A DNA stretch of 10,443 nt from Methanobrevibacter sp. (GCA_009784145.1 WRCI01000049.1:1-10443), one strand, 5' to 3'; shown: positions 1 through 6,690, counted from the stretch's first letter. Translations and numbers: made by a program. The notes: generated by a model not told the origin, from the letters alone.

Positions 1-11
1 AACAATTGTTT

Positions 12-50
12 TTTGATATAACACGAACCTTTACTTCGTGTTATATCAAA
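12..50. repeat. Perfect 16-bp inverted repeat (hairpin)
   Basis: The arms TTTGATATAACACGAA (12-27) and TTCGTGTTATATCAAA (35-50) are exact reverse complements separated by a 7-nt loop. No T-tract follows on either strand, so it is not a classical intrinsic terminator. It lies upstream of the first visible cassette boundary and probably belongs to the attC or 3' end of the preceding, mostly unseen cassette. A 10-bp palindrome, AACAATTGTT, sits at 1-10. Confidence 0.7.
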
Positions 51-59
51 TAGTGAAAA

Positions 60-126
60 TTATACGAAGTTCGCTTTTTATGCAGCAGAAGATAATTATG
101 TGAAGTTCGCATATAATACGTTAGGC
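60..126 (+). other. attC-like recombination site, right part (entry to cassette 1)
   Basis: The stretch ends in ACGTTAGGCGTCATTT, which contains a perfect GTTRRRY core (GTTAGGC, 120-126) with the expected crossover between G120 and T121. Two near-copies, TATACGAAGTTCGC (61-74) and TATGTGAAGTTCGC (about 98-111), could form the inner arms of a folded site. The 18 bases before and into the core closely match the site at 9330-9347 (15 of 18), so these two sites form a different, AT-rich subtype from the three long sites at 1060, 3533 and 6691. The start of the site cannot be fixed. Confidence 0.55.
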
Positions 127-157
127 GTCATTTAGAGATAGATTTTTATGGGAATCC

Positions 158-186
158 TTGAAATATTGAGTCATATTAAGTAAAAT
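158..186 (+). promoter_or_regulatory. Cassette 1 promoter, leaderless type
   Basis: TTGAAA (158-163), a 17-bp spacer and TAAAAT (181-186) form a good sigma70-type promoter. The -10 box ends 6 bp before the ATG at 193, so transcription should start on or next to the start codon. No Shine-Dalgarno is present, which supports a leaderless mRNA. Confidence 0.55.
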
Positions 187-192
187 TGAAGT

Positions 193-1044
193 ATGGATAA
201 AATAAAAAAGAAACAGCATTATGTGTGGAGGAAATATCTTAAACCTTGGACACAGGATAATAAAATATGGTGCAAAATGAACGAAAAGATATTTCAAACA
301 TCACTTGTAAACATTGGAAATGAAACTTATTTTTATGAAGTAGACAGATTGAATGAAACAGAGGAAAAAATTATTTATACAGCATTGAAAATATTTCCAA
401 AAGAAAATTTACCTGTGTTGATGGACATACTTGCTAATTACAGACTATTTAGTGAGCATTCAGATATATCAAGGAAAAATGGATTGGAAAATTATCATAA
501 CTTTATTGAAAATATGTTTGATCCTATCCTTGAAAATGTATACAAAAGAGATTTAGCATTTTTAAAAAATGATTATTATAGGGCTAATTTTTCATATTTT
601 ATTGGATTGCAATATACACGAACTAAGAAGTCATTAAGGAACCTTCAAGAAGGATTTAACTATATACCTACTCCTGATGAAATTAAAGGGAATTTTAATC
701 CAGAAACAATCTCAAGAATTTTTGGACTAATTATTGCTGAAAGTATTGGAAATTGGATGCATTCAAAAAGTAATATTTATTTTTTTGAGAGTGACAATGA
801 ATTAATGACAAGTGATCAACCTATTATTAATATTCGTGCTAATTACAAAATTAATAGCGTGCCAAAAAGAATAGAATTATATTATCCACTAACACCAAAT
901 CTGGCATTGTTTATTACAGATAGAACATCTTGTGATAGAATTCTGAAAAGAGAGGATACCAAGTTCTTGAATTATCAAATAAAAATTAAGTCATATGAGC
1001 AATTATATTCTAAAGCACATAATACATTAATTGAGTATAAATAA
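193..1044 (+). CDS. DUF4238 family protein
   Basis: The 283-residue protein resembles the DUF4238 family. It has the N-terminal signature HYVWRKYLKPW (residues 9-19) followed by KIWC, a central FIGLQYTRTKKSLRN segment resembling the family's 'QxxRT' helix, and a late MTSDQPIINI strand corresponding to the typical 'TSDxP' motif. The length is normal for the family. No signal peptide or membrane segment is visible, so it is probably cytoplasmic. The biochemical activity of DUF4238 is not established as far as I know; the family is often found in accessory DNA. The ATG at 193 was chosen because the promoter -10 box ends 6 bp upstream; no ribosome-binding site is visible. It is the only gene of cassette 1 and stops 16 bp before the attC core. 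The family call is from motif recognition, not alignment. Confidence 0.75.
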   Translation: MDKIKKKQHYVWRKYLKPWTQDNKIWCKMNEKIFQTSLVNIGNETYFYEVDRLNETEEKIIYTALKIFPKENLPVLMDILANYRLFSEHSDISRKNGLENYHNFIENMFDPILENVYKRDLAFLKNDYYRANFSYFIGLQYTRTKKSLRNLQEGFNYIPTPDEIKGNFNPETISRIFGLIIAESIGNWMHSKSNIYFFESDNELMTSDQPIINIRANYKINSVPKRIELYYPLTPNLALFITDRTSCDRILKREDTKFLNYQIKIKSYEQLYSKAHNTLIEYK

Positions 1045-1059
1045 ACACAACTAAACGTC

Positions 1060-1227
1060 GCCTAACAAACGGTAACTGCTCGCCGCTCTGTTAGGGCGGT
1101 CCGGCTTACATTCGGCTAGGTCGGCTTCGCCTCCCACGCCTCATTCCAGCACATTTTGCGGTTGCTGGTCTTGCTAAGCAAGCCCTTATACGCAACCGCA
1201 AAACGTCAGTTACCTTGAACGTTATGT
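1060..1227 (+). other. attC site 1 (59-base element), 168 bp
   Basis: R'' core GCCTAAC (1060-1066) and closing core GTTATGT (1221-1227; its fifth base deviates from GTTRRRY). The outer arms GGTAACTG (1071-1078) and CAGTTACC (1207-1214) are perfect complements. Inside are a 12-bp stem TTTTGCGGTTGC/GCAACCGCAAAA (1154-1165/1192-1203) and CTTGC-TAA-GCAAG (1170-1182). The block is visibly GC-richer than the flanking genes. Such sites fold as single-stranded hairpins and are recombined by an IntI integrase. A weak antisense ORF across it is spurious. Confidence 0.85.
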
Positions 1228-1284
1228 GACATTTTTGCAAAGAAAACAGAATATGATCCCAAAAAATATAGAGAAAATTAAAGG

Positions 1285-1313
1285 TTGTTTTTTCTTTATA
1301 TATATGGTAAAAT
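1285..1313 (+). promoter_or_regulatory. Cassette 2 promoter, leaderless type
   Basis: TTGTTT (1285-1290), a 17-bp spacer and TAAAAT (1308-1313). The -10 box ends 5 bp before the ATG at 1319 and no Shine-Dalgarno is visible, mirroring cassette 1. It would drive the two-gene operon 1319-3492. Confidence 0.55.
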
Positions 1314-1318
1314 AATTT

Positions 1319-2413
1319 ATGGCACAAAAAACGCTTTCAAGTGCAAAAACGGCAAAAAATGATGAATTCTACACTCTTATGGAAGATATTGAAAATGAAA
1401 TTTCTCAATATGATTTCAACCATTTTATGGGAAAAACAATTTATTGCAATTGCGATGACCCTACTTGGAGCAATTTTTTCAAATTTTTTGTTAAATGGAG
1501 TAAGAAATTAGGTTTAAAAGAAGCAATTTTCACAAACTACTCAAACGCAAATCGTCAATTTGGGCAGTTAACGCTTTTTGAAGAAAATGATTTATTTGAA
1601 AGTGCAGAAGATGATAAAAAAGGCACAGCTCATTATTGGGTTTATAAACCATCTACAGGCAAAACAATAAAAAAAGAATTAAAAGGCAATGGAGATTTTA
1701 GAAGTAACGAATGTATTAAATTTTTGGAAAAAGCAGATATAGTTGTAACAAATCCGCCATTTTCATTATTTAAAGAATATTTAGAATTATTAGTAAAATA
1801 TGAAAAGAAATTTTTAATTATTGGTAATCCAAATGCAATTACATATAAAGAAATGTTTAAATTAATAAAAGAGGATAAAGTTTGGCTGGGTTTTAAACCC
1901 TTAGGAACAGATACTTATTTTAAAATACCTGAAGCACATCAACATAGGCTAGTTCGTGAAAATAAAGAAGGTAGCGGTTATGTTATTAAAAACGGTGTTA
2001 TTTTAGGGCGTACAATGGCTTGCTGGTATACAAATTTGGATATTATCAAAAGGCATAAACCTATGGTATTACATAAACAAGATTTATCGCAATTTACTAA
2101 ATATGATAATTATGATGCGATAGATATTCCGCAAGTTAAATTAATTCCAGATAATTATTTCGGTGTTATGGGTGTTCCAATTACATTTTTAGAAAAATAT
2201 TGTCCAGAGCAATTTGAAATTATTGGAACAGCAGACAGCAAAGAAAATCTTCCAGGTATGAACCAACTCGGAAAAGCTTTTATTGAAGGTTATAGATCAC
2301 AAGGTGGCACAGGACATTATTCTGTAAATATGTGGGGTGTAAGTCTTATTCAAGATGGAAAATATAAAATAGTTTTTAAAAGGCTATTTATAAAACGCAG
2401 AGAGGCAAAATAA
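1319..2413 (+). CDS. EcoRI-family adenine-specific DNA methyltransferase
   Basis: The 364-residue protein resembles the EcoRI methylase family (N6-adenine, S-adenosylmethionine dependent). The N-terminal KNDEFYTLMEDIENEI (residues 13-28), the YCNCDDPTWSNFFKFF segment (42-57) and the catalytic (D/N)PPY-type motif TNPPF (144-148) are all in place. A 'GTAHYWVY' stretch lies between them and the C-terminal half continues through FGVMGVPITFLEKY, so the protein looks complete. It should methylate adenine in a specific duplex site, protecting host DNA. The ATG was chosen from the promoter spacing; the start appears leaderless. Its stop TAA overlaps the next gene's ATG by one base (TAATG), implying translational coupling. 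The neighbour is a DUF262-HNH nuclease instead of an EcoRI-like endonuclease, which is unusual and suggests a non-classical restriction pair. The recognition sequence cannot be inferred. Confidence 0.88.
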   Translation: MAQKTLSSAKTAKNDEFYTLMEDIENEISQYDFNHFMGKTIYCNCDDPTWSNFFKFFVKWSKKLGLKEAIFTNYSNANRQFGQLTLFEENDLFESAEDDKKGTAHYWVYKPSTGKTIKKELKGNGDFRSNECIKFLEKADIVVTNPPFSLFKEYLELLVKYEKKFLIIGNPNAITYKEMFKLIKEDKVWLGFKPLGTDTYFKIPEAHQHRLVRENKEGSGYVIKNGVILGRTMACWYTNLDIIKRHKPMVLHKQDLSQFTKYDNYDAIDIPQVKLIPDNYFGVMGVPITFLEKYCPEQFEIIGTADSKENLPGMNQLGKAFIEGYRSQGGTGHYSVNMWGVSLIQDGKYKIVFKRLFIKRREAK

Positions 2414-3492
2414 TGGAATACAAAGTAGAAATTCGAACAATAAAAGATTTTCTCGATGATAAAAAATATTTTACCAATATAAATATGCAACGTAAATATA
2501 TTTATAATCATGCACAAGCTAAACATTTACTTGACAGTATTCAAAAGAAAATTCCTATTCCAGCAATTTACTTATGGAGTAATTCCAATGGAACTTATGA
2601 CGTCTTAGACGGAAAACAGCGTATAACTGTTATGCGTCTTTATAAAGACGCAAATTATTTAGAAGGCGCAGTTCATAACTTTTTTATAGATCACATGGAA
2701 GAAAGTACTTTTGAAAATTATCAAATGCCTGTACTTGTATGCAGTGGAACAGAACAGGAAAAAATAGAAACATTTCGCCGTATCAACACAACGGCAATTC
2801 CGCTTAAGGAATTTGAAATTATGAACGCTCTTTATCAAGGTATTTTTGTAGAAGAATTCGGAAATTGGGGAATTAATACATCACAAAACGAAGAAAAAAT
2901 ATTTGGTAGTGGTATTCGTGGCGAAAATTGTATTAAGGCTTTATCTCTTTTTACACAATCAATAGAAGATTATTTTAAACATAACCGCGATATTTCATTT
3001 GTAAATGGCTTAAAAAAGCAAATAGATAAACTTGTAGAAGATACTTTTGCAATTTTTGGAAAATATGAAACTAAAGACTGGTTTGTTCTTGCTAAAATTG
3101 TATTAGAAAATACAAATAATCAAAGTATTTTAGATACTTGGAAATTAAATTCAGGTAGTATTGTAGATTTATTTAAAGAATATAATGCCAATGGTGAATT
3201 ATCAAATGCACCATCAAAAGAAAGCTTTTACAAAGAACTGCTTTGTTGTTATGATATTACTGGACTTGACAGTAAAAGGTTTTTTACAAAAGATGATAAA
3301 AAAATCTTGTATGAACAACTTGAAAATGGAACAATAAAAGGTAAAAAATTGTGTCCGTCTTGTAAAAAAGAGCATTCATTTGACGAATTTGAAATAGATC
3401 ATATAAAAGCATGGAGTAAAGGAGGAAAAACTATATTAGAAAATGCTGCTCTATTATGTAAAAAATGTAATACAAGTAAAGGTAGTAAATAA
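2413..3492 (+). CDS. DUF262 (DGQQR) domain protein with C-terminal HNH nuclease
   Basis: The N-terminal DUF262 region (about residues 5-200) carries VLDGKQRITV (DGKQR at 66-70), the ParB/Srx-like DGQQR signature, and a later FRRINTTAIPL segment typical of GmrS-like and SspE-like proteins. The C-terminus is a compact HNH domain with zinc-binding CPSC (314-317) and CKKC (349-352), catalytic DH (329-330) and N344, ending almost at the last residue. Known DUF262 proteins with HNH or DUF1524 nuclease domains (GmrSD, SspE) are nucleotide-dependent modified-DNA restriction or nicking enzymes. Here the nuclease is coupled to a methyltransferase: a one-base overlap, with GAGG about 8 bp before the ATG. 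I infer it is the cutting partner, either restricting unmethylated DNA or acting on specifically modified DNA. All key HNH residues are present, so the domain appears active. Confidence 0.85.
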   Translation: MEYKVEIRTIKDFLDDKKYFTNINMQRKYIYNHAQAKHLLDSIQKKIPIPAIYLWSNSNGTYDVLDGKQRITVMRLYKDANYLEGAVHNFFIDHMEESTFENYQMPVLVCSGTEQEKIETFRRINTTAIPLKEFEIMNALYQGIFVEEFGNWGINTSQNEEKIFGSGIRGENCIKALSLFTQSIEDYFKHNRDISFVNGLKKQIDKLVEDTFAIFGKYETKDWFVLAKIVLENTNNQSILDTWKLNSGSIVDLFKEYNANGELSNAPSKESFYKELLCCYDITGLDSKRFFTKDDKKILYEQLENGTIKGKKLCPSCKKEHSFDEFEIDHIKAWSKGGKTILENAALLCKKCNTSKGSK

Positions 3493-3532
3493 AATAAACT
3501 ATTATGAAGAAATGGAAAAATGCAAAAACGTC

Positions 3533-3704
3533 ACATAACACACGGTAACAGCTTCGCCGCCTTTCGGCGGCTCGGGCTACAAAAAATTGCAGTCGGGCTG
3601 TCGCCCTTTGTGCAATTTTTTTCCGCCACATTTTTGCTGTTGCTGGAAAACTTCGTTTTCCTTTATCGCAACAGCAAAAACGTCAGTTACCTTAAACGTT
3701 AAGC
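3533..3704 (+). other. attC site 2, 172 bp
   Basis: Core ACATAAC (3533-3539) and closing core GTTAAGC (3698-3704; perfect GTTRRRY). Outer arms GGTAAC/GTTACC (3544-3549/3686-3691). Inner hairpins are CCGCC-TTTC-GGCGG (3557-3570), AAAAAATTGCA/TGCAATTTTTT (3581-3591/3611-3621) enclosing GGGC-TGTC-GCCC, and TTTTTGCTGTTGC/GCAACAGCAAAAA (3631-3643/3668-3680). The A/T-flanked hairpins could also terminate transcription from both sides. Small ORFs crossing this block on either strand are structure-derived and not genes. Confidence 0.87.
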
Positions 3705-4349
3705 GCAATACACTTTTGAAAATAATTCGTATGTTTTATTCAATAATGAATATGATATTCTAATATTTTTTATATAATCTACTATTTGTTCTGATATAGT
3801 ATTTCTATTATCAATAACATCATAAGGAATATACAAACTCGATAAAGTATTAATTTTAAATCTTGGATGATTACCACCTTCTACAGATATTTGTAAATAT
3901 TCTTGTATTTGCTTTGATAATAAAAATGGAATTATAAATGCAATACTCTCATTTGTCTTTGAAATAAGCTCAAAATATTCGGTACTTGCTAATATAAAAT
4001 AATTTTCTGGAACAATATTTTCATCAATAAACCCTATTTGTCGTAAATATGGACGTAATCTTGAAATGATTACACTATTTCGAGATATAATTTTTTTGTT
4101 ACTTCCAAAAGGTTTATTAAAATCATCATTATTTGATTCAACAAAACCACTATTGGAATTTGACGTATCTAACAAAATATACTTTTGTTCTTTGCATTTT
4201 TTAAAATTAATAATCCTTTCTTCTATTGATATAATATCCAAAAGTGGAATACCTAAAGTTTTTTTACTTTTTCTTGGGTCATATCTTTCAGGTAATAGAA
4301 CGTACTGATCATCCAGAGTTGAAATATATTGTTTAAAATTTATTGCCAT
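3699..4349 (-). CDS. Type I-like specificity subunit, half-length (S subunit of a Type II system)
   Basis: The 216-residue protein looks like one half of an HsdS subunit: a single target-recognition domain with VIISRLRPYLRQIG in the middle and EGGNHPRFKINTLSSLYIP near the end, followed by a helical 'ISEQIVDYIKNI' conserved region that would form the spacer coiled coil. Full Type I S subunits have two such halves (about 400 residues or more). Half-length S proteins, as in AhdI, dimerise and read a symmetric interrupted site. The start has a perfect AGGAGGAG Shine-Dalgarno that overlaps the stop of the upstream methyltransferase gene; the two genes are 10 bp apart. The last codons (VYCA and stop) come from the cassette's terminal repeat, and TAA is the complement of the first three cassette bases. 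No recognition site can be predicted. Confidence 0.85.
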   Translation of the reverse strand: MAINFKQYISTLDDQYVLLPERYDPRKSKKTLGIPLLDIISIEERIINFKKCKEQKYILLDTSNSNSGFVESNNDDFNKPFGSNKKIISRNSVIISRLRPYLRQIGFIDENIVPENYFILASTEYFELISKTNESIAFIIPFLLSKQIQEYLQISVEGGNHPRFKINTLSSLYIPYDVIDNRNTISEQIVDYIKNIRISYSLLNKTYELFSKVYCA

Positions 4350-4359
4350 TTTACTCCTC

Positions 4360-5502
4360 CTAAAAACTAATATTCTTAACAGCTTCAGATAAATCAGAGT
4401 TAATTAGATTGTCACTTCTCAACAATCTGCCTTTATTATCTTTACCCGAACTTTCTGAAATAATAAAATTTATTGCTTTTTGTTTATCAATTGATTTAAT
4501 TTGTTTTTTATTTGCATAAATAACATTAGTTTTTTGATGTGTATGAGGTAAAAAAGTATCACGATGAAGAGATAATATAGTATTTATATCAAAATGCTCT
4601 AAAATCCATTTACGTTGATATTCAAAAATTACATCAGAAAATATATTGGATGGTAAAACAATTACTAATAATCCATTAACTTTTAGTAATTGATGACATC
4701 TTTCTATAAAAAGAATGTCTCTTTTTGCTGATTTGTTTTTATTTATTGTATACCCTGATAAAATGTTCTTATCTGTAATTGAACCACCAAAAGGTGGGTT
4801 TGTTATAATTAAATCAAATCCAGAAAATTTAGGAATGATTAATCTCATAAAATTCTCAATTGTTATTTGGCTTATTTCGAACAATAAATTTGTCTGTATT
4901 AAGCTATCGCATTTTGTATAAGTAATTTTTTTTCCTAGTACTGTGGAAAGAATATTTGCTGTTAAGATAGCCATCGGATCGAAGTCAAAACCGAAATATT
5001 TTGAATTTTCTGATATATTATTTGCAATTGATGCAAGAAAGCCACCTGAACCACAGGCAATATCTGCTATGATAGAATTCGCGGCATATGGTAAAATGGG
5101 TTTTATAAGTTCTGCTATAACATAACGCGGTGTAAAAAATTGACCTTTATTTGCTTTTGAATTTTGTGTTGATATAAATTCAAAAATGTGTTCAATGATA
5201 GAATAACTATTAATATTTATATTATCTAAATATTTGTAACATTCCAAAGCTAAAATTTTATCAATTGAAAATTGCGGTTCTAATTCAATATTTGGAAATT
5301 TAAGAATAGCTTTTAATAATAAGGCGTTTAAATCGTTTAGCTCACTTACATTTTCATGAATGGAATTTTGGTAATATTTACAGAGAATTAATTTGAATAA
5401 TTCTATGCGAACATCTGAAGAAGAAGATGTTAGAATTATTTCCTCTATCTTTAAGATAGAATTTATTATTTCCTTTTCATCAATGTCAATTTCACTATTC
5501 AA
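4360..5502 (-). CDS. Type I-like N6-adenine DNA methyltransferase (M subunit)
   Basis: The 380-residue protein is an HsdM-like N6-adenine methyltransferase. Motif X is KGQFFTPR (119-126), the S-adenosylmethionine motif I is DIACGSGGFL (147-156), motif IV is IITNPPFGG (232-240), and NGLLVIVLPSNIFSD follows as the usual late motif. It is shorter than most Type I HsdM proteins (about 500 residues), mainly at the termini. The start is a TTG codon (5502-5500), chosen because a GGAGG Shine-Dalgarno lies 7 bp upstream and no ATG fits that spacing. With the following S gene it should form an M2S2-type modification enzyme protecting DNA from the endonuclease at 5885. Transcribed leftward from a strong promoter, TTGACA-17-TAGAAT, that contains a 29-bp palindrome. 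Gamma-type adenine methylation is a family inference. Confidence 0.88.
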   Translation of the reverse strand: MNSEIDIDEKEIINSILKIEEIILTSSSSDVRIELFKLILCKYYQNSIHENVSELNDLNALLLKAILKFPNIELEPQFSIDKILALECYKYLDNININSYSIIEHIFEFISTQNSKANKGQFFTPRYVIAELIKPILPYAANSIIADIACGSGGFLASIANNISENSKYFGFDFDPMAILTANILSTVLGKKITYTKCDSLIQTNLLFEISQITIENFMRLIIPKFSGFDLIITNPPFGGSITDKNILSGYTINKNKSAKRDILFIERCHQLLKVNGLLVIVLPSNIFSDVIFEYQRKWILEHFDINTILSLHRDTFLPHTHQKTNVIYANKKQIKSIDKQKAINFIISESSGKDNKGRLLRSDNLINSDLSEAVKNISF

Positions 5503-5542
5503 TTTTATTCCTCCATAGTTTAAAGTGAGTGTCTATAAAATG

Positions 5543-5571
5543 TATAAATATTCTAAATTAGAATATTTATA
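5543..5571. promoter_or_regulatory. 29-bp palindromic operator in the methyltransferase promoter
   Basis: TATAAATATTCTAA (5543-5556) and TTAGAATATTTATA (5558-5571) are perfect complements around a single central A. The palindrome covers the whole spacer apart from its outermost base, plus the -10 box of the leftward promoter, so a bound protein would block transcription. Candidates are the control protein encoded at 5665 or the methyltransferase complex itself. Confidence 0.65.
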
Positions 5572-5578
5572 ATGTCAA
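5550..5578 (-). promoter_or_regulatory. Promoter of the M-S operon
   Basis: On the minus strand, a consensus -35 TTGACA (5578-5573), a 17-bp spacer and TAGAAT (5555-5550). The expected start is near 5543, giving an untranslated leader of about 40 bases before the TTG start at 5502. Confidence 0.65.
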
Positions 5579-5602
5579 CTACTTTTATCAATTAAAGCTA
5601 TG

Positions 5603-5659
5603 TGTATAAATTAGTATACATATAACAAATTTAGTATATTTTTATAAATCACCGATAAT
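5603..5659 (+). promoter_or_regulatory. Control region of the C-R operon (candidate C-boxes and weak promoter)
   Basis: An imperfect operator pair is visible: the palindrome TGTATA-N6-TATACA (5603-5620), and the octamer TTAGTATA repeated at 5611-5618 and 5631-5638, exactly 20 bp apart. A -10-like GATAAT (5654-5659) ends 5 bp before the ATG at 5665 with no good -35 and no Shine-Dalgarno. An activator-dependent, leaderless promoter with tandem operators is the usual design for restriction-modification control proteins; the assignment here is inferred. Confidence 0.45.
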
Positions 5660-5664
5660 ATAAT

Positions 5665-5895
5665 ATGCTGGACAAGTATGTCAGATTAATAGCTTATTTA
5701 AGAGAATTAAGACAGAATTGCAAGTATTCCCAACAAGATGTCTCACTTTTATTAAAGAAACCTCAATCATTTATATCCAAGATTGAGAATTTAAACCAAT
5801 TCCTTAACTTAAATGATTTTTTTCTATTATCACTCGTTTATAAAAAAGCTGCTAGCGAGATAATTTCTGATATTGAGGTAAATAATGATAAATGA
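5665..5895 (+). CDS. XRE-family HTH control (C) protein of the restriction-modification system
   Basis: The 76-residue protein is a single helix-turn-helix domain. The segment YSQQDVSLLLKKPQSFISKIEN (about 21-42) has the Cro/C1-type pattern of Q at the start of helix 2 and S-F-I-S-K-I-E in the recognition helix and turn. The size matches C proteins, which bind as dimers to operators ahead of their own gene and delay endonuclease expression until host DNA is methylated. It lies directly upstream of the endonuclease gene, which it overlaps by 11 bp, and is divergent from the methyltransferase. The ATG lacks a Shine-Dalgarno, suggesting a leaderless transcript. The role is inferred from family and context; the fold call is firm. 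Confidence 0.82.
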   Translation: MLDKYVRLIAYLRELRQNCKYSQQDVSLLLKKPQSFISKIENLNQFLNLNDFFLLSLVYKKAASEIISDIEVNNDK

Positions 5896-6679
5896 TTTTA
5901 AATTTAAAGAAGTATTGGCTGATGTCTCAGGATTCATTGGTAGAGAACTGAATATATTAAAATTACCAGTAGAGATTCTTAAGAATTTTGAACCCTCACA
6001 GATTGGTACAATTACTGGTACTTTAGTCGATGCATGTTTACCAAATTTTGATATTTTATTTCCTGATATGGAATTATTCCAAAACAAGAAAATTCTAAAA
6101 CATGAAGGTTTATTAGGTGAAAGAGAAGGTTATCCTGATTATAAGCATATAAATGGTTTGAGATTAGAACTAAAAATGATTTATTTAGATCCAATTGATA
6201 TTGAAATGAAAATTCCGCCTACTCCAAGAGAGCCATCGGCAAGATTAACTCAAAAAGTAACTATTAAAAATGTTCTTCCGGATTACGATCTTCTTTTATT
6301 GCTCTGCTATAGAATGAAACGGATAACAAATGAATCGTTGTTTGCATGCCCAACTATAATGAATTGTGCAATTTTTCCAATGATTGAATGTATCAAAGCA
6401 AGGGATAAACGTTTAATTGATTCTGGTGGTAAATGGTTTGGCGATTTTGAAACTCCTGCAATATTAAGTAATCGTGGAAAAGATAAATTAAAAAAAGGCA
6501 TTAGTCTGGATTCGGAAAGTTATGGCAGAAAAGAATCAGAAAATCATGATTATAATGAAGATACAAATTTTGGAAAATTAAAAAGAATTCCTTATAAACC
6601 ATTACAAGAATTTTTAATGAAGATTGGTGCAAATTATATGTCATCTGGAAATTACCCAATAAAATGGAATTTAGAATAA
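5885..6679 (+). CDS. Type II restriction endonuclease, PD-(D/E)XK fold
   Basis: The 264-residue protein has a plausible PD-(D/E)XK active site: P84-D85 followed after nine residues by E95-L96-K97 (YPDY...LRLELKMIYLD), the acidic-X-lysine strand typical of Mg2+-dependent endonucleases. No helicase or methyltransferase domain is present, so it would cut independently of ATP. I do not recognise a named enzyme. The start ATG is preceded by GAGGT and overlaps the end of the control protein gene, so it should be translationally coupled to it. Its context (M subunit, half-length S subunit and C protein) matches AhdI-type (Type IIH) systems. The stop lies 2 bp before the cassette's terminal repeat, followed by a hairpin that may terminate transcription. 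Target sequence unknown. Confidence 0.75.
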   Translation: MINDFKFKEVLADVSGFIGRELNILKLPVEILKNFEPSQIGTITGTLVDACLPNFDILFPDMELFQNKKILKHEGLLGEREGYPDYKHINGLRLELKMIYLDPIDIEMKIPPTPREPSARLTQKVTIKNVLPDYDLLLLLCYRMKRITNESLFACPTIMNCAIFPMIECIKARDKRLIDSGGKWFGDFETPAILSNRGKDKLKKGISLDSESYGRKESENHDYNEDTNFGKLKRIPYKPLQEFLMKIGANYMSSGNYPIKWNLE

Positions 6680-6690
6680 ATGTGTACTGC

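Larger units (their letters stand above)
121..1221 (+). mobile_element. Integron gene cassette 1 (DUF4238 cargo)
   Basis: The boundaries are the G^TT crossover points of the GTTAGGC core at 120 and the GTTATGT core at 1221. The start GTTAGGCGTCATTTAG (120-135) is complementary to 1051-1066 in 14 of 16 positions, as expected if both ends come from one circular cassette. It holds one gene with its own promoter and one 168-bp attC. Confidence 0.75.
1222..3698 (+). mobile_element. Integron gene cassette 2 (methyltransferase plus DUF262-HNH)
   Basis: Bounded by the crossover points at G1221^T1222 and G3698^T3699. The first 19 bases including the core G (1221-1239) are the reverse complement of 3521-3539 with a single mismatch, which strongly supports these limits. 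It has one promoter, two overlapping genes and one attC. Confidence 0.82.

Noticed and set aside
12..50. Intrinsic terminator
   Set aside because: The stem is perfect but AT-rich and not followed by a T-tract on either strand.
1106..1327. Leftward ORF across attC site 1
   Set aside because: It lies almost wholly in the hairpin-rich recombination site and the cassette 2 promoter; arginine-rich low-complexity product and no Shine-Dalgarno.
3431..3702. Short ORFs on both strands across attC site 2
   Set aside because: They overlap the attC hairpins and the 3' end of the HNH gene, and show no protein-like sequence.
4066..5125. Rightward ORFs inside the M and S genes
   Set aside because: Antisense shadows of two well-supported genes with intact family motifs.
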